Shown one piece after another: positions 1-6,636 of a stretch of 16,758 bases of DNA (position 1 is the first letter of the stretch; every line of letters starts with the position of its first letter). The notes under the pieces are model-generated. The model was not told the DNA's origin. It worked only from the letters and a program-made list of their open reading frames with translations, and searched no databases. The stretch comes from Anaerolineaceae bacterium UBA5838 (GTDB taxonomy: Bacteria > Chloroflexota > Anaerolineae > Anaerolineales > Anaerolineaceae). The translations under genes were made by a program, and so were the position numbers. Location: contig DJGU01000117.1 in the NCBI GenBank assembly GCA_002432795.1, forward strand, positions 7,120 to 23,877. Direction: 5' to 3'.

Positions 1-345
1 GGGTCAAGATTTTAGATTGCTTCGTTCCTCGCAATGACAGATCGGAAGTCACACCGTATTGGTGGGTCGAGATTTTAGATTGCTTCGTTCCTCGCAATGA
101 CAGATCGGAAGTCATACCGTCTTGGTGGTCAAGATTTAAGATTGCTTCGTTCCTACTCTTTGTGCAAACAGTCGCAATACCCAGTACCCTGCTACGCGGG
201 CACATGGGGCACAATGTGACAGATCGGAAGTCATACCGTCTTGGTGGGTCGAGATTTTAGATTGCTTCGTTCCTACTCTGTACGCAAGCAGTCGCAATAC
301 CCAGTACCCTGCTACGCGGGCACAGGGCAGGGTATGCGCCCTTTC
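1..345. repeat. Array of ~62-bp hairpin-type repeats, two units carrying an extra ~55-bp segment
   Basis: Four head-to-tail units begin at 1, 64, 127 and 246, each opening with a form of GGGTCAAGATTTTAGATTGC. Units 1 and 2 are simple ~63-bp copies (AGATTGCTTCGTTCCTCGC, AATGACAGATCGGAAGTC, ACCGT.TTGGT). Units 3 and 4 are split after TTCGTTCCT by a segment running ACTCT...CAGTCGCAATACCC...GCTACGCGGGCAC (about 154-203 and 275-323). Unit 4 is truncated after this segment. Read on the minus strand, the core is CATTGCGAGGAACGAAGCAATCT-like, a dispersed intergenic repeat type seen in many bacterial genomes. The array runs off the left edge. I see no convincing gene here; open frames in it are repeat translations. 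Confidence 0.9.
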
Positions 346-470
346 GGGGGCCGGCAATTCGGTTTGCAATAACAGAACAAACGTGCTATCATAACCACGC
401 CATTCAAGCTCCGCACATTAACATAAAGGTTCAAGCACTCAAACAGCCATCCGGCGCTATCAAAAAACAC

Positions 471-534
471 TGTAAATACTGTAAATAGTGTAAATAGTGT
501 AAATGCCACCATAAATGCCACCATAAATGCCAGC
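471..534. repeat. Minisatellite: three 9-bp units then three 12-bp units
   Basis: TGTAAATAC/TGTAAATAG units occupy 471-497 (9 bp, three copies). They merge into TAAATGCCACCA units (12 bp, about three copies, to ~534). The two arrays share the TAAAT core, so the second probably grew out of the first by slippage. It lies between the left repeat array and the rpsO promoter. Confidence 0.85.
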
Positions 535-589
535 AGCAGGCTCCGCATATCTCTTCACATTTGCGGAACAACACGCGCTTGACAAGCGC

Positions 590-617
590 TTGCGCGGGGG
601 CGGGAGCGTGTTATAAT
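590..617 (+). promoter_or_regulatory. rpsO promoter (extended -10)
   Basis: A perfect TATAAT lies at 612-617, preceded by TG at 609-610 (TGnTATAAT, an extended -10 element). A partial -35 TTGCGC at 590-595 lies 16 bp upstream. A better-looking TTGACA at 579-584 is 27 bp away, too far to be the partner. Transcription should start near 624, giving an 80-90 nt leader before rpsO. Confidence 0.75.
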
Positions 618-623
618 GCTTGC

Positions 624-707
624 ATGACTGGTCCGGTGAGCGGTCCTGAATTTTGGGCTGCGAGCAAGGAGACCTGCAATAAAACAAAAGCTATAGGAGC
701 ATACGTC
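624..707 (+). promoter_or_regulatory. rpsO 5' leader, possible S15 autoregulatory site
   Basis: The leader between the predicted start site and the rpsO ATG contains a small hairpin at 664-677 (GCAAGG, AGA loop, CCTGC; one bulged A). It is followed by an A-rich stretch and the AGGAG ribosome-binding site at 695-699. S15 is known to repress its own translation in several phyla by binding structured leaders that differ between phyla. The hairpin is seen; its role as an S15 site is inference. Confidence 0.3.
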
Positions 708-980
708 ATGGCATTGAAAAAAGAAGTAAAAACCGAAATAATCGAGAAGTACGCAAGAGAAGCAGGCGACACGGGTTCCCCCGAGGTCCAGATCGCTCTG
801 CTTTCAAAGCGTATCACCCAACTGACCGATCACCTGCGCGTCAACAAGCACGACGAGTCATCTCGCCGCGGTTTGCTGAAGCTGGTGGGTCAGCGCCGTC
901 GTCTTTTGGCATATTTGCGCCAGAAGAATTATGATAGTTTCCTGGCGATCACGGAATCTCTGAATATTCGCCGGAAATAA
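708..980 (+). CDS. rpsO: 30S ribosomal protein S15
   Basis: Small ribosomal subunit protein that binds 16S rRNA early in assembly of the platform and contributes to an intersubunit bridge. The 90-residue product matches the usual length (89 in E. coli) and shows family hallmarks: TGSPEVQIALLSKRI near residues 22-36, a central HLRVNKHDESSRRGLLKLVGQRR segment, and a basic end in LNIRRK. The frame stays open upstream to 561, but the ATG at 708 is chosen because AGGAG lies 8 nt before it and because the family starts with MALKK/MALTK. The upstream extension would also include the promoter. It has its own promoter and terminator, followed by pnp, a very widely conserved pairing. Confidence 0.97.
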   Translation: MALKKEVKTEIIEKYAREAGDTGSPEVQIALLSKRITQLTDHLRVNKHDESSRRGLLKLVGQRRRLLAYLRQKNYDSFLAITESLNIRRK

Positions 981-1010
981 GTTTAAATGAAGGTCGTTTG
1001 CGCGAAATTG

Positions 1011-1051
1011 ACTCCCACTACCTTTTATAAATAAAGGTGGGGGAGTTTTTC
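1011..1051 (+). terminator. Intrinsic terminator after rpsO
   Basis: Inverted repeat ACTCCCAC-TACCTTT with AAAGGT-GGGGGAGT around a short TATAAAT loop, followed immediately by TTTTT at 1046-1050. The stem is about 14 bp with small internal mismatches. Any pnp message made from the rpsO promoter must read through it. Confidence 0.85.
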
Positions 1052-1121
1052 GTGCCTACTAATTAACAAGTCGATATTTGCCAGTCGGGTATTGAAAATT
1101 GCTGATCAGGTTCTGAGCGGC

Positions 1122-1157
1122 GGCTTTCAGTCCCTGAACTGGCCAACAGTGAAAGGA
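1122..1157 (+). promoter_or_regulatory. pnp leader hairpins next to and overlapping the ribosome-binding site
   Basis: Two alternative pairings are visible. GGC(TTT)CAGT at 1122-1131 can pair with ACTGGCC at 1138-1144, leaving the ribosome-binding site free. Alternatively CTTTCA at 1124-1129 can pair with TGAAAG at 1150-1155, covering AAAGGA, the pnp ribosome-binding site. In E. coli, pnp is autoregulated through a 5' hairpin processed by RNase III and PNPase. Whether this leader works that way is inference from the pairing alone. Confidence 0.35.
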
Positions 1158-1161
1158 CAAC

Positions 1162-3396
1162 ATGAAACCAGAAGCTAAGTATTTTTCAACCACCCTGGGT
1201 GGTAAAGAGGTCACCTTTGAGACCGGTAGGATCGCCCGCCTTGCAGGCGGATCAGTGGTCTTGCGCCAGGGTGACAGTATGATGTTCGCCGCCGCCACCA
1301 TGGGTGGTGTACGCGAAGGAACCGACTTTTTCCCGCTGACCGTGGACTACGAAGAACGTATGTACGCCGGCGGCAAAATTCCCGGATCGTTTTTCCGCCG
1401 CGAAGGACGCCCCTCCACCGATGCAACCCTCGTGGCTCGCATCACAGACCGCCCACTGCGCCCGCTCTTCCCCGAAGGCATGCGCAACGAGGTGCAGGTG
1501 GTGCTGATGTCGCTCTCCGCTGACAACGAAAATCCGCTGGATATGCTCGCGATCAACGCCGCTTCGGCTGCTTTGATGATCTCGGACATCCCCTTTGGCG
1601 GTCCGGTTGGCGCAGTGCGCGTTGGATTTGTGGACGGCAAACTGGTGGTTAACCCCACCATCCAGGAGATGGAAATTTCCACACTCGATCTGCGCGTGGC
1701 AGGCACCAAGGAGGCTCTCCTGATGGTGGAAGCTGGCGCGAACGAAGTAACTGAAGTTTTGATGGCTGAAGCGCTGCAACTGGCGCACGAGTCCATCCAA
1801 CCGATCATCGAAGCCCAGCTGCGCATGGCTGCCGAAGTAGGCAAGGCCAAGAAAGTTGTCAAACTGGCTGAGAAAAACAATGATCTGATCGCCCAGGCAA
1901 AAGAAGCAGTTCGCTCCCGTTTGGAAGCTCTGCTGGATCAGGACTACAGCAAAGACAACCTCTATGGCGGCATTGCTGAGATCAAAGAAGCCTATTTGCT
2001 CGAGCAGGCTGGCGAAGAGCCAACCCCTGAAGCTGTGGCCGCTTACGGCGCGGCTTATGACGAGGCTGAGAAAGCCATCATCCGCGAACGCATCCTGAAC
2101 CAGGGCAAGCGCCCCGACAACCGCAAGGTTTACGAAGTGCGCGACATTACCTGCGAAGTTGATATCGCCCCTCGCGCGCATGGCTCCGGTCTGTTCACCC
2201 GCGGTGAGACCCAGGTTCTGACCCTGGCAACCCTTGGCACCCCCAAGGAAGCCCAGGAATTGGACAACCTCAACGGCATGGATTCGAAACGCTACATGCA
2301 TCATTACAACTTCCCTCCCTACTCCACCGGTGAGACCAAACGCCTCGGCGGGCAGTCCCGGCGCGAGATTGGGCACGGCGCTCTGGCAGAACGAGCCCTG
2401 GTGCCTGTGATCCCTGATGAGAAAACCTTCCCCTACACTCTGCGATTGGTGTCTGAGGTCATGGCTTCGAACGGTTCATCCTCGATGGCGTCCGTTTGCG
2501 GCTCAACCCTGGCGCTGATGGATTGTGGTGTGCCGATTTTGGCACCTGTATCCGGCGTGGCGATGGGTTTAGTCATGGAAGGCGACAAGTATACCATCCT
2601 GACTGACATCCTGGGAACCGAAGATCACCTCGGGGATATGGACTTCAAGGTTGCGGGTACCCGCAATGGCATCACCGCCCTGCAGATGGACATCAAGACC
2701 ACCGGGATCACCTCGGAAATCATGGCAGAGGCATTGGAACGCGCTCAGGCTGCCCGTTTCTACATTCTGGACCAGATGCTGGCGACCATTGCCGAGCCTC
2801 GCACGAGCCTCAAGCCGCACGTTCCACGGATCGAGTCGGTGAAGGTGCCGATGGACAAAATTGGCGCAATCATTGGCCCTGGCGGCAAGAACATCCGCGC
2901 CCTCCAGGAAGAGACTAACACCAAGATCGACATCGACGATGACGGCACCGTTTACATTGCCTCCGTCGACGGCGTCGGCTTCGAAGAAGCGCGCGACCGC
3001 ATTTTGGCAGTGACTGAAACGGCTGAAATTGGCAAGATCTACACCGGAAAGTGCGTTCGGGTAACCGATTTTGGCGCATTCATCGAGATTTTGCCTGGTA
3101 TGGACGGCATGGTTCACATTTCCCAACTTTCCAGCGAACGCGTTGAAAAAGTTGAGGATGTGGTCAACGTGGGCGATGAGCTCACTGTGATGGTGACCGA
3201 CGTGACCTCTGAAGGCAAGATCCGCTTATCGCGCCAGGCTTTGCTTGAGGGCTGGACCCCCGAGGAAGCACGCGAGCACGACAAACCCAAGGGCGGCAAA
3301 AGCGGTGGTAATCGCCGAAGCTCTGGTGGTGACCGCCGCAGTTCTGGTGGGGACCGCCGAAGCTCTGGTGGTGATCGTCGGGATCGCAGAAACTAA
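1162..3396 (+). CDS. pnp: Polyribonucleotide nucleotidyltransferase (PNPase)
   Basis: 3'-5' phosphorolytic exoribonuclease that degrades RNA to nucleoside diphosphates; usually a trimeric ring and often part of a degradosome. The 744-residue product contains two RNase PH-like domains (about 10-230 and 325-545), a KH domain with GPGG at 572-575, and an S1 domain starting near 624 (GKIYTGKCVRVTDFGAF). FFRREGRPS and IDRPLRPLF-type motifs mark the first core. Catalytic aspartates of DHLGDMDF are D488 and D494, matching the E. coli D486/D492 pair. AAAGGA lies just before the ATG at 1162. The C-terminus (710-744) carries three SSGGDRR units encoded by 21-bp tandem repeats, a basic RGG-like tail that may bind RNA. 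It follows rpsO, and a palindrome ends the gene. Confidence 0.98.
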   Translation: MKPEAKYFSTTLGGKEVTFETGRIARLAGGSVVLRQGDSMMFAAATMGGVREGTDFFPLTVDYEERMYAGGKIPGSFFRREGRPSTDATLVARITDRPLRPLFPEGMRNEVQVVLMSLSADNENPLDMLAINAASAALMISDIPFGGPVGAVRVGFVDGKLVVNPTIQEMEISTLDLRVAGTKEALLMVEAGANEVTEVLMAEALQLAHESIQPIIEAQLRMAAEVGKAKKVVKLAEKNNDLIAQAKEAVRSRLEALLDQDYSKDNLYGGIAEIKEAYLLEQAGEEPTPEAVAAYGAAYDEAEKAIIRERILNQGKRPDNRKVYEVRDITCEVDIAPRAHGSGLFTRGETQVLTLATLGTPKEAQELDNLNGMDSKRYMHHYNFPPYSTGETKRLGGQSRREIGHGALAERALVPVIPDEKTFPYTLRLVSEVMASNGSSSMASVCGSTLALMDCGVPILAPVSGVAMGLVMEGDKYTILTDILGTEDHLGDMDFKVAGTRNGITALQMDIKTTGITSEIMAEALERAQAARFYILDQMLATIAEPRTSLKPHVPRIESVKVPMDKIGAIIGPGGKNIRALQEETNTKIDIDDDGTVYIASVDGVGFEEARDRILAVTETAEIGKIYTGKCVRVTDFGAFIEILPGMDGMVHISQLSSERVEKVEDVVNVGDELTVMVTDVTSEGKIRLSRQALLEGWTPEEAREHDKPKGGKSGGNRRSSGGDRRSSGGDRRSSGGDRRDRRN
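3304..3387 (+). repeat. 21-bp tandem repeats encoding the SSGGDRR tail of PNPase
   Basis: Units of the form GGTGACCGCCGAAGCTCTGGT recur with third-position changes (GGTAATCGCCGAAGC, GGTGACCGCCGCAGT, GGGGACCGCCGAAGC, GGTGATCGTCGGGAT). They encode residues ~715-742 and keep the reading frame, so copy number can change without breaking pnp. Confidence 0.9.
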
Positions 3397-3413
3397 AGCT
3401 TAAAAATTCAACA

Positions 3414-3441
3414 GAACAGGATGCCGATCGGCATCCTGTTC
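3414..3441. terminator. Perfect 28-bp palindrome after pnp, likely terminator
   Basis: GAACAGGATGCCGA and its exact reverse complement TCGGCATCCTGTTC sit back to back with no spacer base, 17 bp after the pnp stop codon. In RNA this folds into a long stem with a tight GATC turn. The following TTGGTTAAT is only a weak U-tract, so it may terminate inefficiently or act as a 3' end that blocks exonucleases. Confidence 0.65.
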
Positions 3442-3540
3442 TTGGTTAATAGCCTGTTTAAGTGTGGGGTTGGAAAATGAGCTGTCATTGAACCCAGGGC
3501 AGAATTCCAGGCACGAATCTGACATGCCACTAAATGTTAA

Positions 3541-3569
3541 TTACCAAGTACTAAAATTTAGGATATACT
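3541..3569 (+). promoter_or_regulatory. Promoter immediately upstream of the 3576 membrane-protein gene
   Basis: TATACT at 3564-3569 is preceded at 17 bp by TTACCA at 3541-3546 (4 of 6 matches to TTGACA). Transcription would start about 7 nt after the -10 element, which is the A of the ATG at 3576. No ribosome-binding site lies at the proper distance; the only purine stretch is TTTAGGA, 12-13 nt away. The layout predicts a leaderless mRNA. Confidence 0.45.
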
Positions 3570-3575
3570 TTTAAT

Positions 3576-4508
3576 ATGGTTAGCGAGTTTTCGCGCAAGC
3601 GGATAAACCTCGGTGTTTTGTATGGTTTCACTGCCGGATTGTTTTTTACACTGGCTGGCTGGGGGATGGATGCCATCGTATTATCCCGGTATCATGCTTC
3701 GCTGCCTTTTCTCAAATTTTTTCCCGCACTGTTTATCTGCCTGCTGGCAGGGGTTCTGGCGGGTTACCTGACCGCGAAATTCGAAAATGGATTGGTGAGC
3801 CTGCTTCTGTGGACGGGTTTAGCCGTTTTGTTTACCTATCTGGTCATAAACCTCCCCACAAAATTCTCGCCCTGGTTGTTCAACAGGATCAAACCTGATT
3901 ACGCTCAAATCATAAAGTTCGATGATCTTGAGAAAGTTGGAGTTTACTGGTTTTATGGCATTTTCGCTATTGGACTCACGTGCATCCTGTGCGGGATCAT
4001 GGAGAATCTGCTGATCGATCAGAGTTTAGCATCATCAAGTACAATGGGTGTTCTGATTCCTTTGCTTGTTTGCCCAATATTTATGACCGGTGCGGGATTG
4101 TCGGGCGATTTGTTGATGACGAGTCATTTCCGTGAGCCCCTGGTCATTATCGAAAACCTCCTGCAAAACGGCGCAAATTACTACGGTCAGGAAGTCGATC
4201 CATTAAAAGCGCGAGAAATGCGCCTGAGTGTCGTCCAACCATTGGGTGATCTTGTGCTGGAATCACACAGCCTGACGGTAGTTTCCTCGGATAATTACCT
4301 TGGTATGATGAAGGTGCTGGTAGATTTTGAGGACGAATGGGCGCTCTGCCATGTGGTCTATTCGCAGCCAAGTTTCTGTGAGATTATCAAACCTAATTTT
4401 AAGGTCGATCAATATTATGCCCATGAAGATCGAAAAATAACCGGAATTGATATTCATAATGATGATATAATTTTGGGGAGCAATTTTCCGGTACCCCTAA
4501 CAACATAA
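3576..4508 (+). CDS. Five-helix membrane protein with a C-terminal soluble domain, unknown function
   Basis: I do not recognise a family. The 310-residue product has five hydrophobic segments at about 12-36, 45-67, 72-93, 121-147 and 154-180, and no cleavable signal sequence. It then has a ~130-residue polar domain (181-310) rich in beta-type sequence. Positive charges at the N-terminus (SRKR) suggest the first end is cytoplasmic. With five helices the C-terminal domain would then lie outside, which is topology inference only. The start at 3576 is the first ATG and keeps the first helix whole; the -10 element sits directly before it. It precedes oppD by 59 nt with no clear terminator between, so it could be co-transcribed with the peptide transporter, but nothing in the sequence links the functions. 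Confidence 0.75.
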   Translation: MVSEFSRKRINLGVLYGFTAGLFFTLAGWGMDAIVLSRYHASLPFLKFFPALFICLLAGVLAGYLTAKFENGLVSLLLWTGLAVLFTYLVINLPTKFSPWLFNRIKPDYAQIIKFDDLEKVGVYWFYGIFAIGLTCILCGIMENLLIDQSLASSSTMGVLIPLLVCPIFMTGAGLSGDLLMTSHFREPLVIIENLLQNGANYYGQEVDPLKAREMRLSVVQPLGDLVLESHSLTVVSSDNYLGMMKVLVDFEDEWALCHVVYSQPSFCEIIKPNFKVDQYYAHEDRKITGIDIHNDDIILGSNFPVPLTT

Positions 4509-4567
4509 TAAAAGATTATCACGCATTCAAGGCAGAGGCCTGACAAAGTTCGATTAAGGACAAATTG

Positions 4568-5560
4568 ATGACAAGTGAACTACTGAACGTACAAGGACTG
4601 GAGACGCAGTTCAAAACCCCGGAAGGTATTGTCCATGCTGTCAATGGCGTCGGTTTTACTCTCAAGGAAGGTGAGACTTTGGGAGTGGTTGGCGAAAGCG
4701 GTTGCGGCAAGAGTGTCTCGATGCTTTCCATCCTGAAGCTAATCCCACAACCTCCTGGCAAAATAGTCGCCGGGCAAGCCATGTTCAGAGGGCAGGATTT
4801 GCTCCAAATGGACAACGATGAGATCCGGCAAGTCAGAGGTGGGCAAATCTCGATGGTCTTTCAGGATCCTATGACCTCTTTGAACCCGGTCATGACCATA
4901 GGCAAGCAGATGGCAGAACCTCTGATGCTGCACATGGGTTTTAACAAGGTACAAGCGCGCGATCGATCGGTTGAATTGCTTGAGTTGGTCGGCATCCCCC
5001 GGGCTGCAGATCGCCTGAAGGACTATCCACATCAATATTCCGGGGGTATGCGTCAGCGCGTTATGATTGCTATGGCGCTCAGTTGTTCGCCGCAAATCCT
5101 GATTGCGGATGAGCCTACTACAGCCTTGGATGTAACCATCCAGGCGCAGATCGTTGAGCTTGTCATCCGACTGCGCGAAGAATTGGGCATGGCAATCATC
5201 TGGATCACGCATGACCTGGGAGTGGTTGCCAGCATTGCCCATCGAGTGGCTGTCATGTATGGTGGATTCATCATTGAAGAAGCATCAGTAAAAGAACTAT
5301 ATGCCAATCCGCGGCATCCTTATACCATTGGGCTGATTGGCAGTCTCCCGCAGATCCAGGCGCAGGGACGAAAGCGTTTGTACTCCATCGAAGGAATGCC
5401 TCCAATGCTCTACCAAAAACCGCGCAGCTGTCCGTTTTCTCCCCGCTGCCGCTGGGTTACAGAACGCTGTCGCAATGAGAACCCGCTTTTAGAATCAATA
5501 AATGACAATCATAAAGTGGCATGTTGGGTTGACACTGTTACCGGGAGCGAACGCGCATGA
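4568..5560 (+). CDS. oppD: Oligopeptide/dipeptide ABC transporter ATP-binding protein OppD/DppD
   Basis: Cytoplasmic ATPase that, with OppF, powers peptide import. The 330-residue product has Walker A GESGCGKS at 42-49, Q-loop region FQDPMTSLNP, signature SGGMRQ at 158-163, Walker B ILIADE at 177-182 and switch histidine H215. The C-terminal oligopeptide-transporter extension holds cysteines C288, C294, C301 and C319 (CX5CX6CX17C), the layout described for iron-sulfur-binding DppD-type proteins. The ATG at 4568 is preferred over TTG at 4565 because AAGGA at 4556-4560 is 7 nt upstream. Its stop overlaps the oppF start by 4 nt (ATGA), indicating translational coupling. Length fits the family (~330). 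Confidence 0.95.
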   Translation: MTSELLNVQGLETQFKTPEGIVHAVNGVGFTLKEGETLGVVGESGCGKSVSMLSILKLIPQPPGKIVAGQAMFRGQDLLQMDNDEIRQVRGGQISMVFQDPMTSLNPVMTIGKQMAEPLMLHMGFNKVQARDRSVELLELVGIPRAADRLKDYPHQYSGGMRQRVMIAMALSCSPQILIADEPTTALDVTIQAQIVELVIRLREELGMAIIWITHDLGVVASIAHRVAVMYGGFIIEEASVKELYANPRHPYTIGLIGSLPQIQAQGRKRLYSIEGMPPMLYQKPRSCPFSPRCRWVTERCRNENPLLESINDNHKVACWVDTVTGSERA

Positions 5561-6558
5561 CAGAAAATGAAGTGCTTATCCAAGTAGACGATCTAAAAAT
5601 GCATTTCCCAATTTACCGGGGTGTTATCCGCCGACAGGTTGGGGCAGTACGCGCTGTGGACGGCGTTAGTTTCAAAATCCATCGTGGAGAGACGCTTGGT
5701 TTGGTGGGTGAATCCGGCTGCGGAAAATCCACCACAGGCCGCACAATGCTGCAGTTATACCAACCTACCGCAGGCAAGGTTTTCTATGAAGATATCGAGC
5801 TGACTGCTTTAAAGAATGAACCAATGCGCCATATGCGCAAAAATGTCCAGATGATTTTTCAGGATCCATACGCAAGTTTGAATCCCCGCATGACCATTCG
5901 CGACATAGTCGCGGAACCATTAGTAGCTTTTGGGACTGCCAGCGGCAAAGCGATTGATGAACGTGTTCGTGAGCTGATGGGTTTGGTTAAACTTGACCCT
6001 GATTTCATGCTGCGATACCCTCACGAGTTTTCGGGTGGTCAGCGTCAGCGCATTGGTATCGCACGCGCCCTGGCGAACAACCCCTCGTTCATTGTCTGCG
6101 ATGAACCTATTTCTGCTCTTGATGTATCCATCCAGGCGCAGGTCATCAATCTGTTTGAAGATCTGCAGAAAGAATTGGACCTGACATATTTATTTATCGC
6201 TCACGATCTTTCCATGGTGCGCCACATCAGCGATCGTGTGGCGGTTATGTATCTTGGTATCATTGTAGAACTTGCAGATCGCAACGAAATTTACAAAAAT
6301 CCCATCCATCCTTATACTAAAGCCTTACTATCAGCCATTCCGGTTGCGGATCCGGATTTCTATGAAACCCACGACCGGATCGTCTTGGAAGGTGATGTTC
6401 CATCACCCGCAAATCCACCCTCAGGCTGCCGCTTCAGAACTCGCTGTCCGATTGCGGAAAGTTATTGCGCTGAATCACGACCTGAATTTAAGGAGGTCTC
6501 ACCCGGGCATTTTGTGGAATGCTTTAAGTGGGATCATCCGGATAATAAAAGGAGGTAG
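5557..6558 (+). CDS. oppF: Oligopeptide/dipeptide ABC transporter ATP-binding protein OppF/DppF
   Basis: Second ATPase of the importer; pairs with OppD so that the two nucleotide sites close at their interface. The 333-residue product has Walker A GESGCGKST at 51-59, FQDPYASLNPRMT, signature SGGQRQ at 159-164, Walker B FIVCDE at 178-183 and switch histidine H216. Like OppD it carries a CX5CX6CX17C set (C291, C297, C304, C322) in the C-terminal extension. The start overlaps the oppD stop. The gene ends in AAA AGG AGG TAG, which at RNA level is a near-perfect Shine-Dalgarno sequence (6547-6556) with no start codon at useful distance. The binding-protein gene starts 78 nt later with its own AAGGAGG. 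Confidence 0.95.
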   Translation: MTENEVLIQVDDLKMHFPIYRGVIRRQVGAVRAVDGVSFKIHRGETLGLVGESGCGKSTTGRTMLQLYQPTAGKVFYEDIELTALKNEPMRHMRKNVQMIFQDPYASLNPRMTIRDIVAEPLVAFGTASGKAIDERVRELMGLVKLDPDFMLRYPHEFSGGQRQRIGIARALANNPSFIVCDEPISALDVSIQAQVINLFEDLQKELDLTYLFIAHDLSMVRHISDRVAVMYLGIIVELADRNEIYKNPIHPYTKALLSAIPVADPDFYETHDRIVLEGDVPSPANPPSGCRFRTRCPIAESYCAESRPEFKEVSPGHFVECFKWDHPDNKRR

Positions 6559-6636
6559 ATCGATAGAAAAGGAAATCTACTACGTATTACTGTCTAACAA
6601 CAAATCAAAATACCAATTCTCTCAAGGAGGAGAAAA

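Noticed and set aside
1..345. Possible CRISPR array
   Set aside because: The units are contiguous copies with no unique spacers, the period varies (62-119 bp), and there is no cas gene in the window.
136..369. Minus-strand open frame with an internal repeat (CARVAGYWVLRL twice)
   Set aside because: It is the translation of the two long repeat units; there is no ribosome-binding site or protein-like composition outside the repeats.
312..548. Minus-strand hydrophobic frame starting MRSLLLAFMVAF
   Set aside because: Its hydrophobic part is the translated minisatellite at 471-534 and it runs into the repeat array. Coding origin is unlikely, though a small membrane peptide cannot be fully excluded.
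579..617. TTGACA at 579-584 as the rpsO -35 element
   Set aside because: The 27-bp distance to TATAAT is too long; the extended -10 with TTGCGC at 16 bp fits better.
561..707. Longer N-terminus for rpsO from the ATG at 561
   Set aside because: It would span the promoter and leader; the family length and the AGGAG site support the ATG at 708.
1252..2376. Long minus-strand frame (374 codons) inside pnp
   Set aside because: It is antisense to highly conserved PNPase sequence and has no family-like features; a composition shadow.
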